The notes beneath the pieces were generated by a model. It was not told where the DNA came from. It searched no databases and saw only the letters and a program-made list of their open reading frames with translations. The position numbers and the translations under genes are program-made. From contig NZ_LMDJ01000001.1 in assembly GCF_001425045.1 (NCBI RefSeq), forward strand, positions 62,001 through 126,000: a DNA stretch of 64,000 bases, read 5' to 3'. Below, piece by piece: positions 1 to 8,295 of the stretch (the first letter of the stretch is position 1; each line of letters starts with the position of its first letter). Origin of the DNA: Massilia sp. Root351. GTDB lineage: Bacteria; Pseudomonadota; Gammaproteobacteria; Burkholderiales; Burkholderiaceae_D.

Positions 1-639
1 AAAGTGCCGCGCGCCGTGTCGATCAAGGTCGACGGCCGCACCCGCAGCCTGCAGCGCGCTGTGATCCAGGGCGTGCTGGCCGTGCCTGCCGACCAGCTGC
101 GCGCAGCCGGCGGCGTGGACGAGCTGACCCGCCTGTTCGCCCAGCCGGACATGCTGAAGAAACTGGTGCCGGCCGATGGCCAGTCCGAAGCCGACACCAC
201 GCCGGGCCTGCGTCCTGAATTCGCGCATGCATGGAAAGCGGTGGACGCGGTGGAAGCCGTGGCGGCCTTCGTGTTCGCGGCGCTGTCGGTCAAGCGTCCG
301 GGCGGCATGGACCTGCCGGCCTTCCTGCAAGTGGGCATGGCCCTGCGCAGCCAGGCGGGCATCGACACGCTGGAACGCGGCCTGAAGCTGCCTGCCGCCA
401 GCCGCTCGCAAGAGCAGCTGCGCAGCTACGCCCAGCACGCGCTGCGCCGCACGCAGCAGCGCCTGCTGACGCAAGTGCTGGCCCGCGCCACCAACGGCCA
501 CGACGCGGCCGAAGCCGTGGAAGTGGTGACCAACACGCTGGGGCTGTCCGGCTACGCCACCTCGGCGGACCTGGAGCAGGCGATGCTGGACGTGTGGGCG
601 CTGTCCGAAGCGGCCAACGCCGTTCCGCTGGCGGCTTAA
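1..639 (+). CDS. C-terminal part of an unrecognised protein (open at window edge)
   Basis: The reading frame is open from the first base, so this is probably the 3' part of a longer gene; a GTG at base 4 could also start a 211-residue protein but has no visible ribosome binding site in the window. The visible protein is alanine- and leucine-rich, probably helical, with no signal peptide, no membrane segment and no motif I recognise. It ends five bases before astE, so the two could be co-transcribed. I do not assign a function. Confidence 0.55.
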   Translation, partial: KVPRAVSIKVDGRTRSLQRAVIQGVLAVPADQLRAAGGVDELTRLFAQPDMLKKLVPADGQSEADTTPGLRPEFAHAWKAVDAVEAVAAFVFAALSVKRPGGMDLPAFLQVGMALRSQAGIDTLERGLKLPAASRSQEQLRSYAQHALRRTQQRLLTQVLARATNGHDAAEAVEVVTNTLGLSGYATSADLEQAMLDVWALSEAANAVPLAA

Positions 640-643
640 GCGC

Positions 644-1666
644 ATGGCGATGTTGCCTGAAGCAGTAAGGGCGTTGGCCGAGGCGGACTTCAGCGCCGTC
701 GCGGCCCGCTTCGCGGCGGCCGGTTTTGCGGTGACGCAGCCGGCCGACGGCATCCTGACCGTGAAGCGTCCTACCCCGGCCGATGCCGGTGCGGATGCCG
801 ATGGCGCCGCGCGTGCTGCGGTGCTGGTCTCGGTCGGTGTGCATGGCGATGAGACCGGCCCGATCGAAGTGGTGGCCTACCTGCTGGACGCGCTGTCGCG
901 CGACGTTGCGGCCAATGCGTCGGCATTGGCGGTGGACCTGATGCTTTGTGTCGGCAACATCGGCGCCATCCGCGCCGGCAAGCGTTTCATCGACGCGGAT
1001 CTGAACCGCATGTTCCGCGCCCAGCGCGGCACGCTGGAAGGCACGGCCGAAGCGGCGCGCGCCGACGTGATGATTGCCGCCACCAGCGACTTTTTCAAGG
1101 ATGCGGGGCCGGTGCGCTGGCACCTGGACCTGCACACCGCCATCCGCCCCTCGGTCTACCCGACCTTCGCCATTGTCCCCGAGATCATCGAGGACGGCGC
1201 GCGCGGAAAGCTGATCGGCTGGCTGGGGCAGGCGGCGATCGGCGCCGTCATCATGAATCCGGCATCGGTGGGCACCTACAGCTACTACTCCGCCGAGCAT
1301 CACGCCGCAGCCGGCACCACGGTGGAGCTGGGCCGTGTCGGCACGCTGGGCGAAAACAACCTGGAGCAGTTCACGGAAGCGTCGCAGGCGCTGGACGACC
1401 TGCTGCGCGGCGCGGAGCCCAGGCAGGCGAAAGCGGCGCCGCACGTGTACGCCACCGCGCGCCAGATCATCAAGCTGAGCGACCAATTCCAGATGGCGTT
1501 CGGCAAGGACACCTGGAACTTCACACCGCTCAAGCAGGGTGACGAAATCGCGCGCGACGGCGACACGGTCTATACCGTTCAGCACCCGGAAGAAATGGTG
1601 GTGTTCCCGAACCCGGACGTCCGCATCGGCTTGCGCGCAGGCTTGATGGTGGTGCGGCTCAGTTAG
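644..1666 (+). CDS. astE: succinylglutamate desuccinylase
   Basis: Zinc enzyme that hydrolyses N-succinylglutamate to glutamate and succinate, the last step of the arginine succinyltransferase (AST) pathway in the cytoplasm. The 340-residue length fits the family. Visible M14-like zinc motifs are GVHGDETGPIE (H67, E70) and DLHTA (H164), with DADLNRMFR for substrate binding and Glu229 in VELGR as the likely catalytic residue. Two in-frame ATGs (644 and 650) are possible starts. The other ast genes are not in the window; they may lie upstream or elsewhere. Confidence 0.93.
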   Translation: MAMLPEAVRALAEADFSAVAARFAAAGFAVTQPADGILTVKRPTPADAGADADGAARAAVLVSVGVHGDETGPIEVVAYLLDALSRDVAANASALAVDLMLCVGNIGAIRAGKRFIDADLNRMFRAQRGTLEGTAEAARADVMIAATSDFFKDAGPVRWHLDLHTAIRPSVYPTFAIVPEIIEDGARGKLIGWLGQAAIGAVIMNPASVGTYSYYSAEHHAAAGTTVELGRVGTLGENNLEQFTEASQALDDLLRGAEPRQAKAAPHVYATARQIIKLSDQFQMAFGKDTWNFTPLKQGDEIARDGDTVYTVQHPEEMVVFPNPDVRIGLRAGLMVVRLS

Positions 1667-1672
1667 TCCAGG

Positions 1673-2584
1673 CTAGTCCAGGGCGATCACCCGGTCGCCC
1701 GGTCCGGCCTGGCATCCCGCAGCGGCCGGTGTCCATCCCTTGTGCACCACGATTTGCCGCGCGTTGTGGCAGATCTCCGTGCGCTCGCTGGCAGGATAGC
1801 GCTGCTGCACAAAGGCCTCCAGCGTGGACGGCAAGCTCACCTTCAGTTTCATCTCATAGCGGTCCTGCGCCGGATGGTCGTCCAGGTGTACATGCGGCAC
1901 GAAGTACGAAGCCAGCATCAGGAAGCTCGAGTTTACAGCCACGCCCTCCGGCGCATAGCCCGTTTCGCGCAGCCAGGCCTGCGCCCGCTCGCGCACGTCG
2001 CCGCCGTTGGCCAGGTTGCCCCACGCGGCGGCCAGCAGCTCCGCCACCCATTGATTGCAGTTCTGGTATTGCAGGCCGAAGGCGTAGGCGTTCGCGCTGT
2101 AAGTGCCCGCCAGCAGGCCAAGTGCAATCTGCCCGTCCAGCGAAGCGAGGCGCACCGTGTTGGCCGCTTCCGCCGGCAGGCGCACCACCGAGATATAGCC
2201 CAGCTTCGGATCGTCCGTGCCCATGACGAAGCCGGCCACGCCCTGGTCGAAGATGCGCGGGCGGTCTTCGTCGCAGGAATAGTAAAGCTGGCGCGTGGTC
2301 CAGCCGCCGGCATCGCCGCGCCAGCCGAGCGCTGCGTGCGAGTAGCGGATGTTGAAGCGCGACAGGTCCAGGCCGGAGCGGCTCACCAGTGCTGCGCTGC
2401 CGCCAGGCTGGCCCAGCTCTTCGCGCACCACGGCGGCGAAGCGCAGCAGGCGATCCTGCTCACCGGCGGTGAGGCTGTTGGAGCGGTCGCAGAAGGTGGC
2501 CGCCTGGGCGCCGCCAAGCGGCAGCGCGGCCAGGCTCAGCATGCATGCGCTCAGCGCGCATGCCGCCAGGTGGCGCAATGTCAC
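1673..2584 (-). CDS. DUF2145 family secreted protein
   Basis: A 303-residue protein with a Sec signal peptide (hydrophobic stretch ending AQA near residue 28). The YSHAAL histidine and the NCNQW cysteine resemble the His/Cys pair of NlpC/papain-like folds, which is how I recognise DUF2145; catalysis is unproven. It starts with GTG, and this GTG overlaps the TGA of the upstream gene (GTGA), so the two are translationally coupled. Periplasmic location is inferred from the signal peptide. It converges with astE, with only six bases between the stop codons. Confidence 0.8.
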   Translation of the reverse strand: MTLRHLAACALSACMLSLAALPLGGAQAATFCDRSNSLTAGEQDRLLRFAAVVREELGQPGGSAALVSRSGLDLSRFNIRYSHAALGWRGDAGGWTTRQLYYSCDEDRPRIFDQGVAGFVMGTDDPKLGYISVVRLPAEAANTVRLASLDGQIALGLLAGTYSANAYAFGLQYQNCNQWVAELLAAAWGNLANGGDVRERAQAWLRETGYAPEGVAVNSSFLMLASYFVPHVHLDDHPAQDRYEMKLKVSLPSTLEAFVQQRYPASERTEICHNARQIVVHKGWTPAAAGCQAGPGDRVIALD

Positions 2585-3036
2585 AGGTTGACGGGACGCG
2601 CGGCCAGTTCGCTATGCCAGTCGTCCTCCAGCACCAGGAAGAAGGCTTTTTGCGTGTCCGCGTGCGCGAACTCGAAACCGTAGGAGCGCGGCTGCGTCAG
2701 CACCACGCCGCCCAGTTCCAGGCCTTCCTTGGCCGCGATGGCCGCCGGCAGGTCGAGCACCAGCAGCTTGCCGCTGGCGTCGTGCTGCAGGGTCAGGCGG
2801 GTGGTGTTGGCCTTGCCCGGCGCTGCCGCCATCTGGATGATGTGGTACGGGCCGCCGGCGGTCTTGTTGTCGCCGCTGGAGCTGTTGCTGGAACCGTTCA
2901 GCGAAGTGGACACGCTGCCGCTGGAAGCGGAGCCCGCGCTCGACGCGGAGGAGGTGAAGCTGTCGGCCTGCGCGTTCAGGGCCAGGGTGGCCGCAGCGGC
3001 AACGCCGGCGGCCTTGAAAATCGATGGGAACTTCAT
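2581..3036 (-). CDS. small secreted serine-rich protein, partner of DUF2145
   Basis: About 151 residues. The start MKFPSIFK is chosen because AGGA lies six bases upstream; two upstream starts in frame are less good. A signal peptide ends at NAQA near residue 22. It is followed by a Ser/Gly/Asn-rich low-complexity linker (about residues 25-55) and a compact C-terminal domain of unknown function. The stop overlaps the GTG of the DUF2145 gene by four bases, so the two proteins are probably made together and may act together in the periplasm. I do not recognise the family by name. Confidence 0.75.
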   Translation of the reverse strand: MKFPSIFKAAGVAAAATLALNAQADSFTSSASSAGSASSGSVSTSLNGSSNSSSGDNKTAGGPYHIIQMAAAPGKANTTRLTLQHDASGKLLVLDLPAAIAAKEGLELGGVVLTQPRSYGFEFAHADTQKAFFLVLEDDWHSELAARPVNL

Positions 3037-3122
3037 TGTCATTCCTATAATTGCGCTTCTGCGAGCGAAAACCAGATAATACACGTATGATTTCCACCTT
3101 CCTATCATCGAAAGAAGCCGCC

Positions 3123-3629
3123 ATGTCCCTATCCATGTATCAGGTGTCGGTCCCGGTGTTTGTGCGCGGGCTCAATGTATTGTCCGCGTTGCTGAAGAAG
3201 GGCGAGGAGCATGCCGCCGCCAGCGGCGCCGTGCCGGACGTGCTGCTGGGCGCTCGCCTGGCCGAAGACATGCTCCCGCTGTCGGCGCAAGTGCAACGCG
3301 CCAGCGACGCCTCCAAGCTGTGCGTGGCGCGCCTGTGCGCGGTGGATGCGCCCAAGTTTGAAGACAACGAAGCGAGCTTCCAGCAGTTGCAGGAACGCAT
3401 CGAGAAAACCATCGTTTTCCTGGAGAGCGTGCCCCAGGCGCAGTTCGACGGCGCCGATGCGCGCGAGGTGACGCTGGCGTTCGGCGCCTTCAGCCAGTCC
3501 TTTACCGGCTCGGGCTACCTGCTCACCTTCGCGCTGCCGAACTTCTACTTCCACATCACGACCGCTTACGGCATCCTGCGCGCGCAGGGCGTGAAGCTGG
3601 GCAAGCTGGATTTCCTCGGGCCGTTCTGA
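3123..3629 (+). CDS. DUF1993 family protein
   Basis: A 168-residue cytoplasmic protein with the helical DUF1993 pattern: MSLSMYQVSVPVF at the N terminus, ARLAEDMLPL in the middle, and FYFHITTAYGILR near the C terminus. The fold is related to DinB-like four-helix bundles; the biochemical role is unknown. The ATG at 3123 is preferred because conserved family sequence begins there; upstream in-frame ATGs would add residues not typical of the family. It stands alone on the plus strand, divergent from the secreted pair. Confidence 0.85.
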   Translation: MSLSMYQVSVPVFVRGLNVLSALLKKGEEHAAASGAVPDVLLGARLAEDMLPLSAQVQRASDASKLCVARLCAVDAPKFEDNEASFQQLQERIEKTIVFLESVPQAQFDGADAREVTLAFGAFSQSFTGSGYLLTFALPNFYFHITTAYGILRAQGVKLGKLDFLGPF

Positions 3630-3632
3630 GAA

Positions 3633-4412
3633 TCACGGGCCGGTGGCGACCGGCCACACCATCTCCAGCTCCATGCCGATGGAGCGCGCCAGGCCGTCCA
3701 GGTCCGGGAACAGCGTGGCGTTGGTGATGTTCATCCGGTACAGCGCTTTCATCGCCTCGTCGCGCATGGCCTGCGGCAGCACGATCTGCTTGAGCAGGGC
3801 GCCGCTGTCGCCATAGGCGGGCAGGATCTCGTCCAGCGGCTTGTCCAGCATGCCGGGCACCACCAGCGTGCCCGATTGGGCCACCAGGCGCCGGTCCATC
3901 TCGGTCGGCTCGCCGATCCAGATGATGGCGTGGCTGTTGGGCAGGTAGAAGCGCGTGAAGTTGCCGCCCTCGCGCGGGTCGATATGGTCGCGGTCCATGC
4001 CGGGATCGGTGTGCGGCGCGGCGGTCCACAGGCGCGGCGTGTTCAGCGCGTAGACGGCGGCGTCGCCGGTGGCGCGCTCCAGCGCGAAGAACGCCGCCAC
4101 GAAGGGCGACTTGGTGAAGTCCAGCAGGCGGGTGGGCGCGCCGTGGTGCTGCATCAGTGCCAGGCAGCGCAGCGCGTTGTCCAGCACCGACGGGTCGGTC
4201 AGGTAGTTGTGCGCCTTGCGGCGGAAGATGCGGATGGCGCGTTCCTCGCGCGCGCGCCAGCTGGCCTGGTCCGGGATGTAGGCGCTCAGGTAGCGCGCCA
4301 GGGATGTCATCAGCGGCCAGCGCACATCCTGCTGGCCACGGAATGCCCAGCCGTCCAGCTCCGCGCTGAGGGCCGTGAATTCGTTCCAGTTGCTTACACT
4401 GATCTGTTCCAT
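3633..4412 (-). CDS. FRG domain-containing protein
   Basis: About 259 residues. The N-terminal part carries the FRG signature (WAFRGQQDVRWPL near residue 25) and the second conserved block MQHHGAPTRLLDFTKSP near residue 100. FRG proteins occur in toxin-antitoxin-like and defence-related contexts but their activity is not settled. The start is the ATG at 4412, which has GAGGAG about eight bases upstream; an upstream TTG is unlikely. It follows no clear partner gene. Stop codons face the DUF1993 gene three bases away. Confidence 0.82.
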   Translation of the reverse strand: MEQISVSNWNEFTALSAELDGWAFRGQQDVRWPLMTSLARYLSAYIPDQASWRAREERAIRIFRRKAHNYLTDPSVLDNALRCLALMQHHGAPTRLLDFTKSPFVAAFFALERATGDAAVYALNTPRLWTAAPHTDPGMDRDHIDPREGGNFTRFYLPNSHAIIWIGEPTEMDRRLVAQSGTLVVPGMLDKPLDEILPAYGDSGALLKQIVLPQAMRDEAMKALYRMNITNATLFPDLDGLARSIGMELEMVWPVATGP

Positions 4413-4433
4413 CCGCACTCCTCTCAAAATCGG

Positions 4434-6041
4434 TCAGGCTGCCAGCAGGGCGGGACGCGGGCCCGCCGCGCGGAGCGCCGGACCGTGCATGCCGTCGCCG
4501 GCGTTCAGGCGGAACACGCTCACCAGCCGCGCCAGCTCTGCCGCGCGGTCCTGCAGCGCCTGCGCCGCCGCTGCCGCCTGCTCCACCAGCGCCGCGTTCT
4601 GCTGCGTGGTCTCATCCATTTGCACCACCGCCTGGTTCACCTGCGCCAGGCCGCTGCTTTGTTCCGCGCTGGCGGAAGCGATCTCGCTGACCGACACCGC
4701 CACCTGCGCCACGCTGGTGACCACATTATGCATCGTCGCTCCGGCCTGCTGCGCAAGCTTGCCGCCGCTCGCCACGCTGGCGGTGGAGGCGTCGATCAGG
4801 TGCTTGATGTCCTTGGCCGCGGCCGCCGAGCGCTGCGCCAGCGTACGCACTTCGGACGCCACCACGGCAAAGCCGCGTCCCTGTTCGCCTGCGCGCGCCG
4901 CCTCCACTGCCGCGTTCAGCGCCAGGATATTGGTCTGGAAGGCGATGCCGTCGATCACGCCAATGATATCGCCGATCTGGCGCGAGGACGCGCTGATCGC
5001 ATCCATGGTCGCCACCACCTGCTCCACCACCGAACTGCTGCCGGCGGCCACGCAGGACGCGTCCTGCGCCCGTTCGCGCGCCTGCCGCGCGTGCTCCGCG
5101 TTCTGGCTCACGGTGGCCGACAGCTCTTCCATGGCCGACGCGGTTTCCTCCAGTGCGCTGGCCTGCTGCTCGGTGCGGCCCGACAGATCCAGGTTGCCCT
5201 GCGCGATTTCGCTGGCGGCGCCGGCAATCGCGTCGGTCCCGCTGCGTACTTCACTGACGATGTTGCGCAGGCTGCCGTTCATTTCCTTCAAGGCCTGCAG
5301 GAGCTGGCCCACTTCATCCTGCGAGCGCACCTCGATCTCGCTGCTCAGGTCCCCGCCGGCCACGGTGCGTGCCACCCGCACCGCCTCGCCCAGCGGGCCG
5401 GTGATGGTGCGCGTGATCCACAGCCCGAAGCCGACCGCCAGCACGCAGGCTGCGGCGGCCAGCAGCAGGATGTGCAAACGCTTGGCGGCATACAGGTCGG
5501 CCGCCTCGCGCCCGCTCTTTTCCATCAGCTTGCCGCCGCCGGCCAGGAAGCCTTTCATGCGCGCGGTGTAGGCCAGCTGGTCGTCGCGCAGCGTGGTCAT
5601 GAGCAGCGCGGACGCGTCGATGGTGCCGCCGCTGCCCGCCAGTTTCATGAACTCGGCCTGGCCGGCCTGGTACTTCGCACGCAGCACCTGCATATCCGCG
5701 TAGGCCTTGCGTCCCGCCTCGCTGGACAGCATGCCCTGCAGCTTGTTCAACCCTTCGGCGATGGCCTGCTCGCCGGCGGCGATGGAGGCGGTTTCCGCCT
5801 TCAGCATGTCCGGATTATCGGCCAGCAGCATGTTGCGCATCGAGATGGCGTTCTCATTCACCTGCAACAGCAGGCTGGTGGTCAGCACCACTTGCGGATA
5901 GCGGTCGTCGACGATCTGGCTGGTGGCCTGATTCAGGCTGGCCAGGCTTTGTACCGCCACCAGTACGATACCGCCCAGTAGCGCGATGATGATGCCGAAG
6001 CCTGCCGCCAGCCGGTTGCCGATTTTAAGATTTGCGAACAT
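4434..6041 (-). CDS. methyl-accepting chemotaxis protein
   Basis: A 535-residue transmembrane chemoreceptor. It has a first membrane helix at residues 11-31, a periplasmic four-helix-bundle type sensor, a second helix near 190-210, HAMP, then the signalling domain with the hairpin tip [20 protein letters not shown]. The start at 6041 has GGAG seven bases upstream; the longer open frame lacks one. It lies 75 bases downstream of the porin on the same strand with no obvious terminator between, so porin and receptor may share a transcript. The ligand is not deducible from sequence; context suggests the substrate of the neighbouring catabolic operon. Confidence 0.93.
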   Translation of the reverse strand: MFANLKIGNRLAAGFGIIIALLGGIVLVAVQSLASLNQATSQIVDDRYPQVVLTTSLLLQVNENAISMRNMLLADNPDMLKAETASIAAGEQAIAEGLNKLQGMLSSEAGRKAYADMQVLRAKYQAGQAEFMKLAGSGGTIDASALLMTTLRDDQLAYTARMKGFLAGGGKLMEKSGREAADLYAAKRLHILLLAAAACVLAVGFGLWITRTITGPLGEAVRVARTVAGGDLSSEIEVRSQDEVGQLLQALKEMNGSLRNIVSEVRSGTDAIAGAASEIAQGNLDLSGRTEQQASALEETASAMEELSATVSQNAEHARQARERAQDASCVAAGSSSVVEQVVATMDAISASSRQIGDIIGVIDGIAFQTNILALNAAVEAARAGEQGRGFAVVASEVRTLAQRSAAAAKDIKHLIDASTASVASGGKLAQQAGATMHNVVTSVAQVAVSVSEIASASAEQSSGLAQVNQAVVQMDETTQQNAALVEQAAAAAQALQDRAAELARLVSVFRLNAGDGMHGPALRAAGPRPALLAA

Positions 6042-6116
6042 GTGAACTCCATGGAGAACGCCGCGCGGCCCTGACCGGAACAGGGGCACGGCGCGGCGTG
6101 GCACTGCGATCAGGTT

Positions 6117-7196
6117 TTAGAACGAGTGGTGCACGCCCATCGTGGTCACCAGCTGGTTGCGGCCATCGGCCGCGCCGGTGTTGTTCTGCAGCGCGAAGCG
6201 CGCCGAACCGCTGGCTTTCTGGTAGGCCGCCTGCACGTAGAACTCGGTGCGCTTGGAGAAAGCGTAAGCGTTGCCGATGCTGAACTGGTTGTACTTGGCG
6301 CCGCCCAGCTTGGAGTTGGTGAAGCCGATGTTCAGGGTGTTCAGCGGGGTGTAGTTCCAGGCCGCGCCCAGGTCCACGTTCTTCTGCTTGAAGCTGGAGG
6401 CCGGCAGGTCCACGGTGCTTTGCGTGTACAGCGCGTTCAGGCGCCAGTCGCCGACCTTGTAGCCGCCGCCGGCCGCCCAGGTGGTCAGGCTGTCGAACAC
6501 GGTGCCGGCGTTGCCCAGGTTGAGCGTGGAGAGGAAGGCGCCCGCATAGCCGGCGGCGCGGTCGTTCTGCTTGCTGTAGGCCAGGGCCAGGCGCACCGGG
6601 CCGTTGACGTAGTTGGCGCCGGCGCTGACGTTGCGGCCCTTGCTGCTGTCGCCGGCCTGTTCGCCCATGCCCACCATGGCGCTGACGGTCAGGCCGTTCA
6701 TGACAGGCGAGGTGTAGCGCACCACGTTGTTGTACTGGTAGGTATTGGCCAGCGTGTCCAGGTTGCCGGGGTGGAAAAGGTAGAAGTTCGTCAGCTGGAA
6801 GCCGTTGCTCAGTTTGCCCGCGTAGTCGAACACGATGTCCGGCATGTTGCCAAGCGTGACGCTGCCGAAATTGCCGGACAGGCCGACCATGGTGGTGCGG
6901 TTGAACAGCTTGGTGGCGTTGACGCTGGCGCCGGTGTCGGTGGCAAAGCCGCCTTCCAGCTGGAACACGGCCTTCAGGCCGCCGCCCAGGTCTTCCACGC
7001 CGCGGAAGCCGAAGCGGTCCGGCTGCATGGTGCCCTGGTCGACGCGCACGGTGGACTTGCCAGCCAGGTTGCTCACGTAAGCCACGCCCGCATCCAGGCT
7101 GCCGTAGATGGTGACGTTGCTTTGCGCCTGGGCTGCGCCGCCGGTGATTGCGGTGCTGGCGATTGCTGCTGCTGCGGCGTAGATGTGCTTCTTCAT
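6117..7196 (-). CDS. outer-membrane porin (Porin_4 / OmpC-like of betaproteobacteria)
   Basis: A 359-residue precursor with a signal peptide ending at AAQAQS, followed by the typical SNVTIYGSLDAGVAYVSN start of burkholderial trimeric porins and a C-terminal strand ending in phenylalanine (VHHSF), the Bam recognition signature. It should form a 16-stranded general diffusion channel. A strong ribosome site (AGGGGAG) precedes the ATG. Upstream lies a palindromic motif (7233-7248) that also occurs at the head of the 15-gene catabolic operon, suggesting co-regulation. The chemoreceptor gene follows. Confidence 0.92.
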   Translation of the reverse strand: MKKHIYAAAAAIASTAITGGAAQAQSNVTIYGSLDAGVAYVSNLAGKSTVRVDQGTMQPDRFGFRGVEDLGGGLKAVFQLEGGFATDTGASVNATKLFNRTTMVGLSGNFGSVTLGNMPDIVFDYAGKLSNGFQLTNFYLFHPGNLDTLANTYQYNNVVRYTSPVMNGLTVSAMVGMGEQAGDSSKGRNVSAGANYVNGPVRLALAYSKQNDRAAGYAGAFLSTLNLGNAGTVFDSLTTWAAGGGYKVGDWRLNALYTQSTVDLPASSFKQKNVDLGAAWNYTPLNTLNIGFTNSKLGGAKYNQFSIGNAYAFSKRTEFYVQAAYQKASGSARFALQNNTGAADGRNQLVTTMGVHHSF

Positions 7197-7232
7197 CGGA
7201 ACTCCCCTTTTGTTATAGGCGGCGCGAGCCGC

Positions 7233-7248
7233 GTTTCATGGATAAAAC
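7233..7248. promoter_or_regulatory. putative operator upstream of the porin, copy 1 of a shared motif
   Basis: The 16-base sequence GTTTCATGGATAAAAC is a GTTT...AAAC imperfect palindrome centred 44 bases upstream of the porin ATG. With its flank it matches a site at 21273-21288 at 16 of 18 bases. A second short GTTTCAAAC palindrome follows at 7252-7260. IclR regulators commonly bind such 15-17 bp palindromes; binding by the IclR protein encoded at 15360-16196 is inference. Confidence 0.5.
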
Positions 7249-7273
7249 GTCGTTTCAAACTTGAATTGGGCGC

Positions 7274-7297
7274 AAAAAAAACCGGCCGGGTGCCGGT
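7274..7297 (-). terminator. intrinsic terminator of the catabolic operon
   Basis: On the minus strand ACCGGC and GCCGGT form a stem with a five-base loop, followed directly by a run of about eight T. It lies 18 bases after the stop of the reductase gene and separates the operon from the porin transcription unit. Confidence 0.85.
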
Positions 7298-7314
7298 AGC
7301 GCAGCGCGCGTGGC

Positions 7315-8268
7315 TTAGAGGTCGAGCACCAGGCGGTTCCCCTTGCAGCCGGAGACGCAGACCATCATGGTCTTGCCCGACTCGCGTTCGGCCTTGGTCA
7401 GCACGCCGTCGCGGTGTTCCGGCACGCCGTCGATCACCGCCGTTTCGCACGAGCCGCACACGCCTTCCCGGCAGCTGTGGTCCACATCGATGCCAGCTTC
7501 CAGCAGCGCGTCGAGCAGCGACTTCCCGGCCGGGACCATCACCATCTTCTGCGAGCGGGCCAGCTGGCATTCGTACTCGCTGCCCTGCATCGCCACCACC
7601 GGCTCGGCCGGGGCAAAGCGCTCGATGTGCACATTGGGCAGCTTCAGTTCCGCGCAAATGCTTTCGAACGCGTTCAGCATCGGCGTTGGGCCGCAGCAGT
7701 AGAAGTGGGCCGCGGCCGACTTGCCGGCCAGGTAGCCGCGCAGGTCCGGCGGGCCGCCCGCCTCCTGGTCGAAGTGGGTCTGTGCGCGGCCGTCGGCCAG
7801 CAGCTGGTCGACGAACGCCGCCTCGTTGCGGCTGCGCGCGCAGTACAGCAGTTCCACCGACTTGCCCATGCGGCGCAGTTCGTTGAGCATGCTGTAGATG
7901 GGCGTGATGCCGATGCCGCCGGCGATCAGCACCGTGTGCGCGGCCGTTTCGTCGAGCGGGAAGTTGTTGCGCGGCGCGCCTATCTGTATCGTGGAGCCCA
8001 CCCTCAGCTGCTCGTGCACGTAGCGCGAGCCGCCGCGCGAGTTCCGGTCATGCAGCACGCCGATTACGTAGCGGCGCCGCTCCAGCGGCGAATTCGACAG
8101 CGAGTAGCTGCGCACCACGCCGTTCGGCAAATGCAGGTCGATGTGCGAACCGGCCGCGAAGGCGGGCAGCTCGGCGCCGTCCGGCGACACCAGCTCCACG
8201 CTGACGATGCCCTGCGCTTCGAAGCGCATGGCCTGCACGCGCACGGTGATCTGTTGACTGTTGCTCAT
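7315..8268 (-). CDS. flavin/2Fe-2S oxidoreductase, reductase partner of the Rieske oxygenase (PDR/VanB family)
   Basis: A 317-residue electron-transfer protein that would pass electrons from NAD(P)H through FMN to the Rieske oxygenase encoded just upstream. Domain order is that of phthalate dioxygenase reductase and VanB: FMN-binding barrel (residues 1-105), nucleotide domain with AGGIGITP (near 115), and C-terminal plant-type ferredoxin with CREGVCGSC plus a final cysteine in MMVCVSGC. Last gene of the operon, 27 bases after the oxygenase, followed by a terminator. The family is certain; the aromatic substrate is unknown. Confidence 0.9.
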   Translation of the reverse strand: MSNSQQITVRVQAMRFEAQGIVSVELVSPDGAELPAFAAGSHIDLHLPNGVVRSYSLSNSPLERRRYVIGVLHDRNSRGGSRYVHEQLRVGSTIQIGAPRNNFPLDETAAHTVLIAGGIGITPIYSMLNELRRMGKSVELLYCARSRNEAAFVDQLLADGRAQTHFDQEAGGPPDLRGYLAGKSAAAHFYCCGPTPMLNAFESICAELKLPNVHIERFAPAEPVVAMQGSEYECQLARSQKMVMVPAGKSLLDALLEAGIDVDHSCREGVCGSCETAVIDGVPEHRDGVLTKAERESGKTMMVCVSGCKGNRLVLDL

Positions 8269-8295
8269 GGCGATTGCTCCCGATACTCTGATGTC

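Noticed and set aside
3876..5981. Open frame of 701 codons on the plus strand
   Set aside because: Antisense of the FRG and chemoreceptor genes; composition is typical of a shadow frame.
7212..7217. TATAAC as a -10 box for the porin
   Set aside because: It would place the transcript start inside the ribosome binding site, leaving almost no leader.
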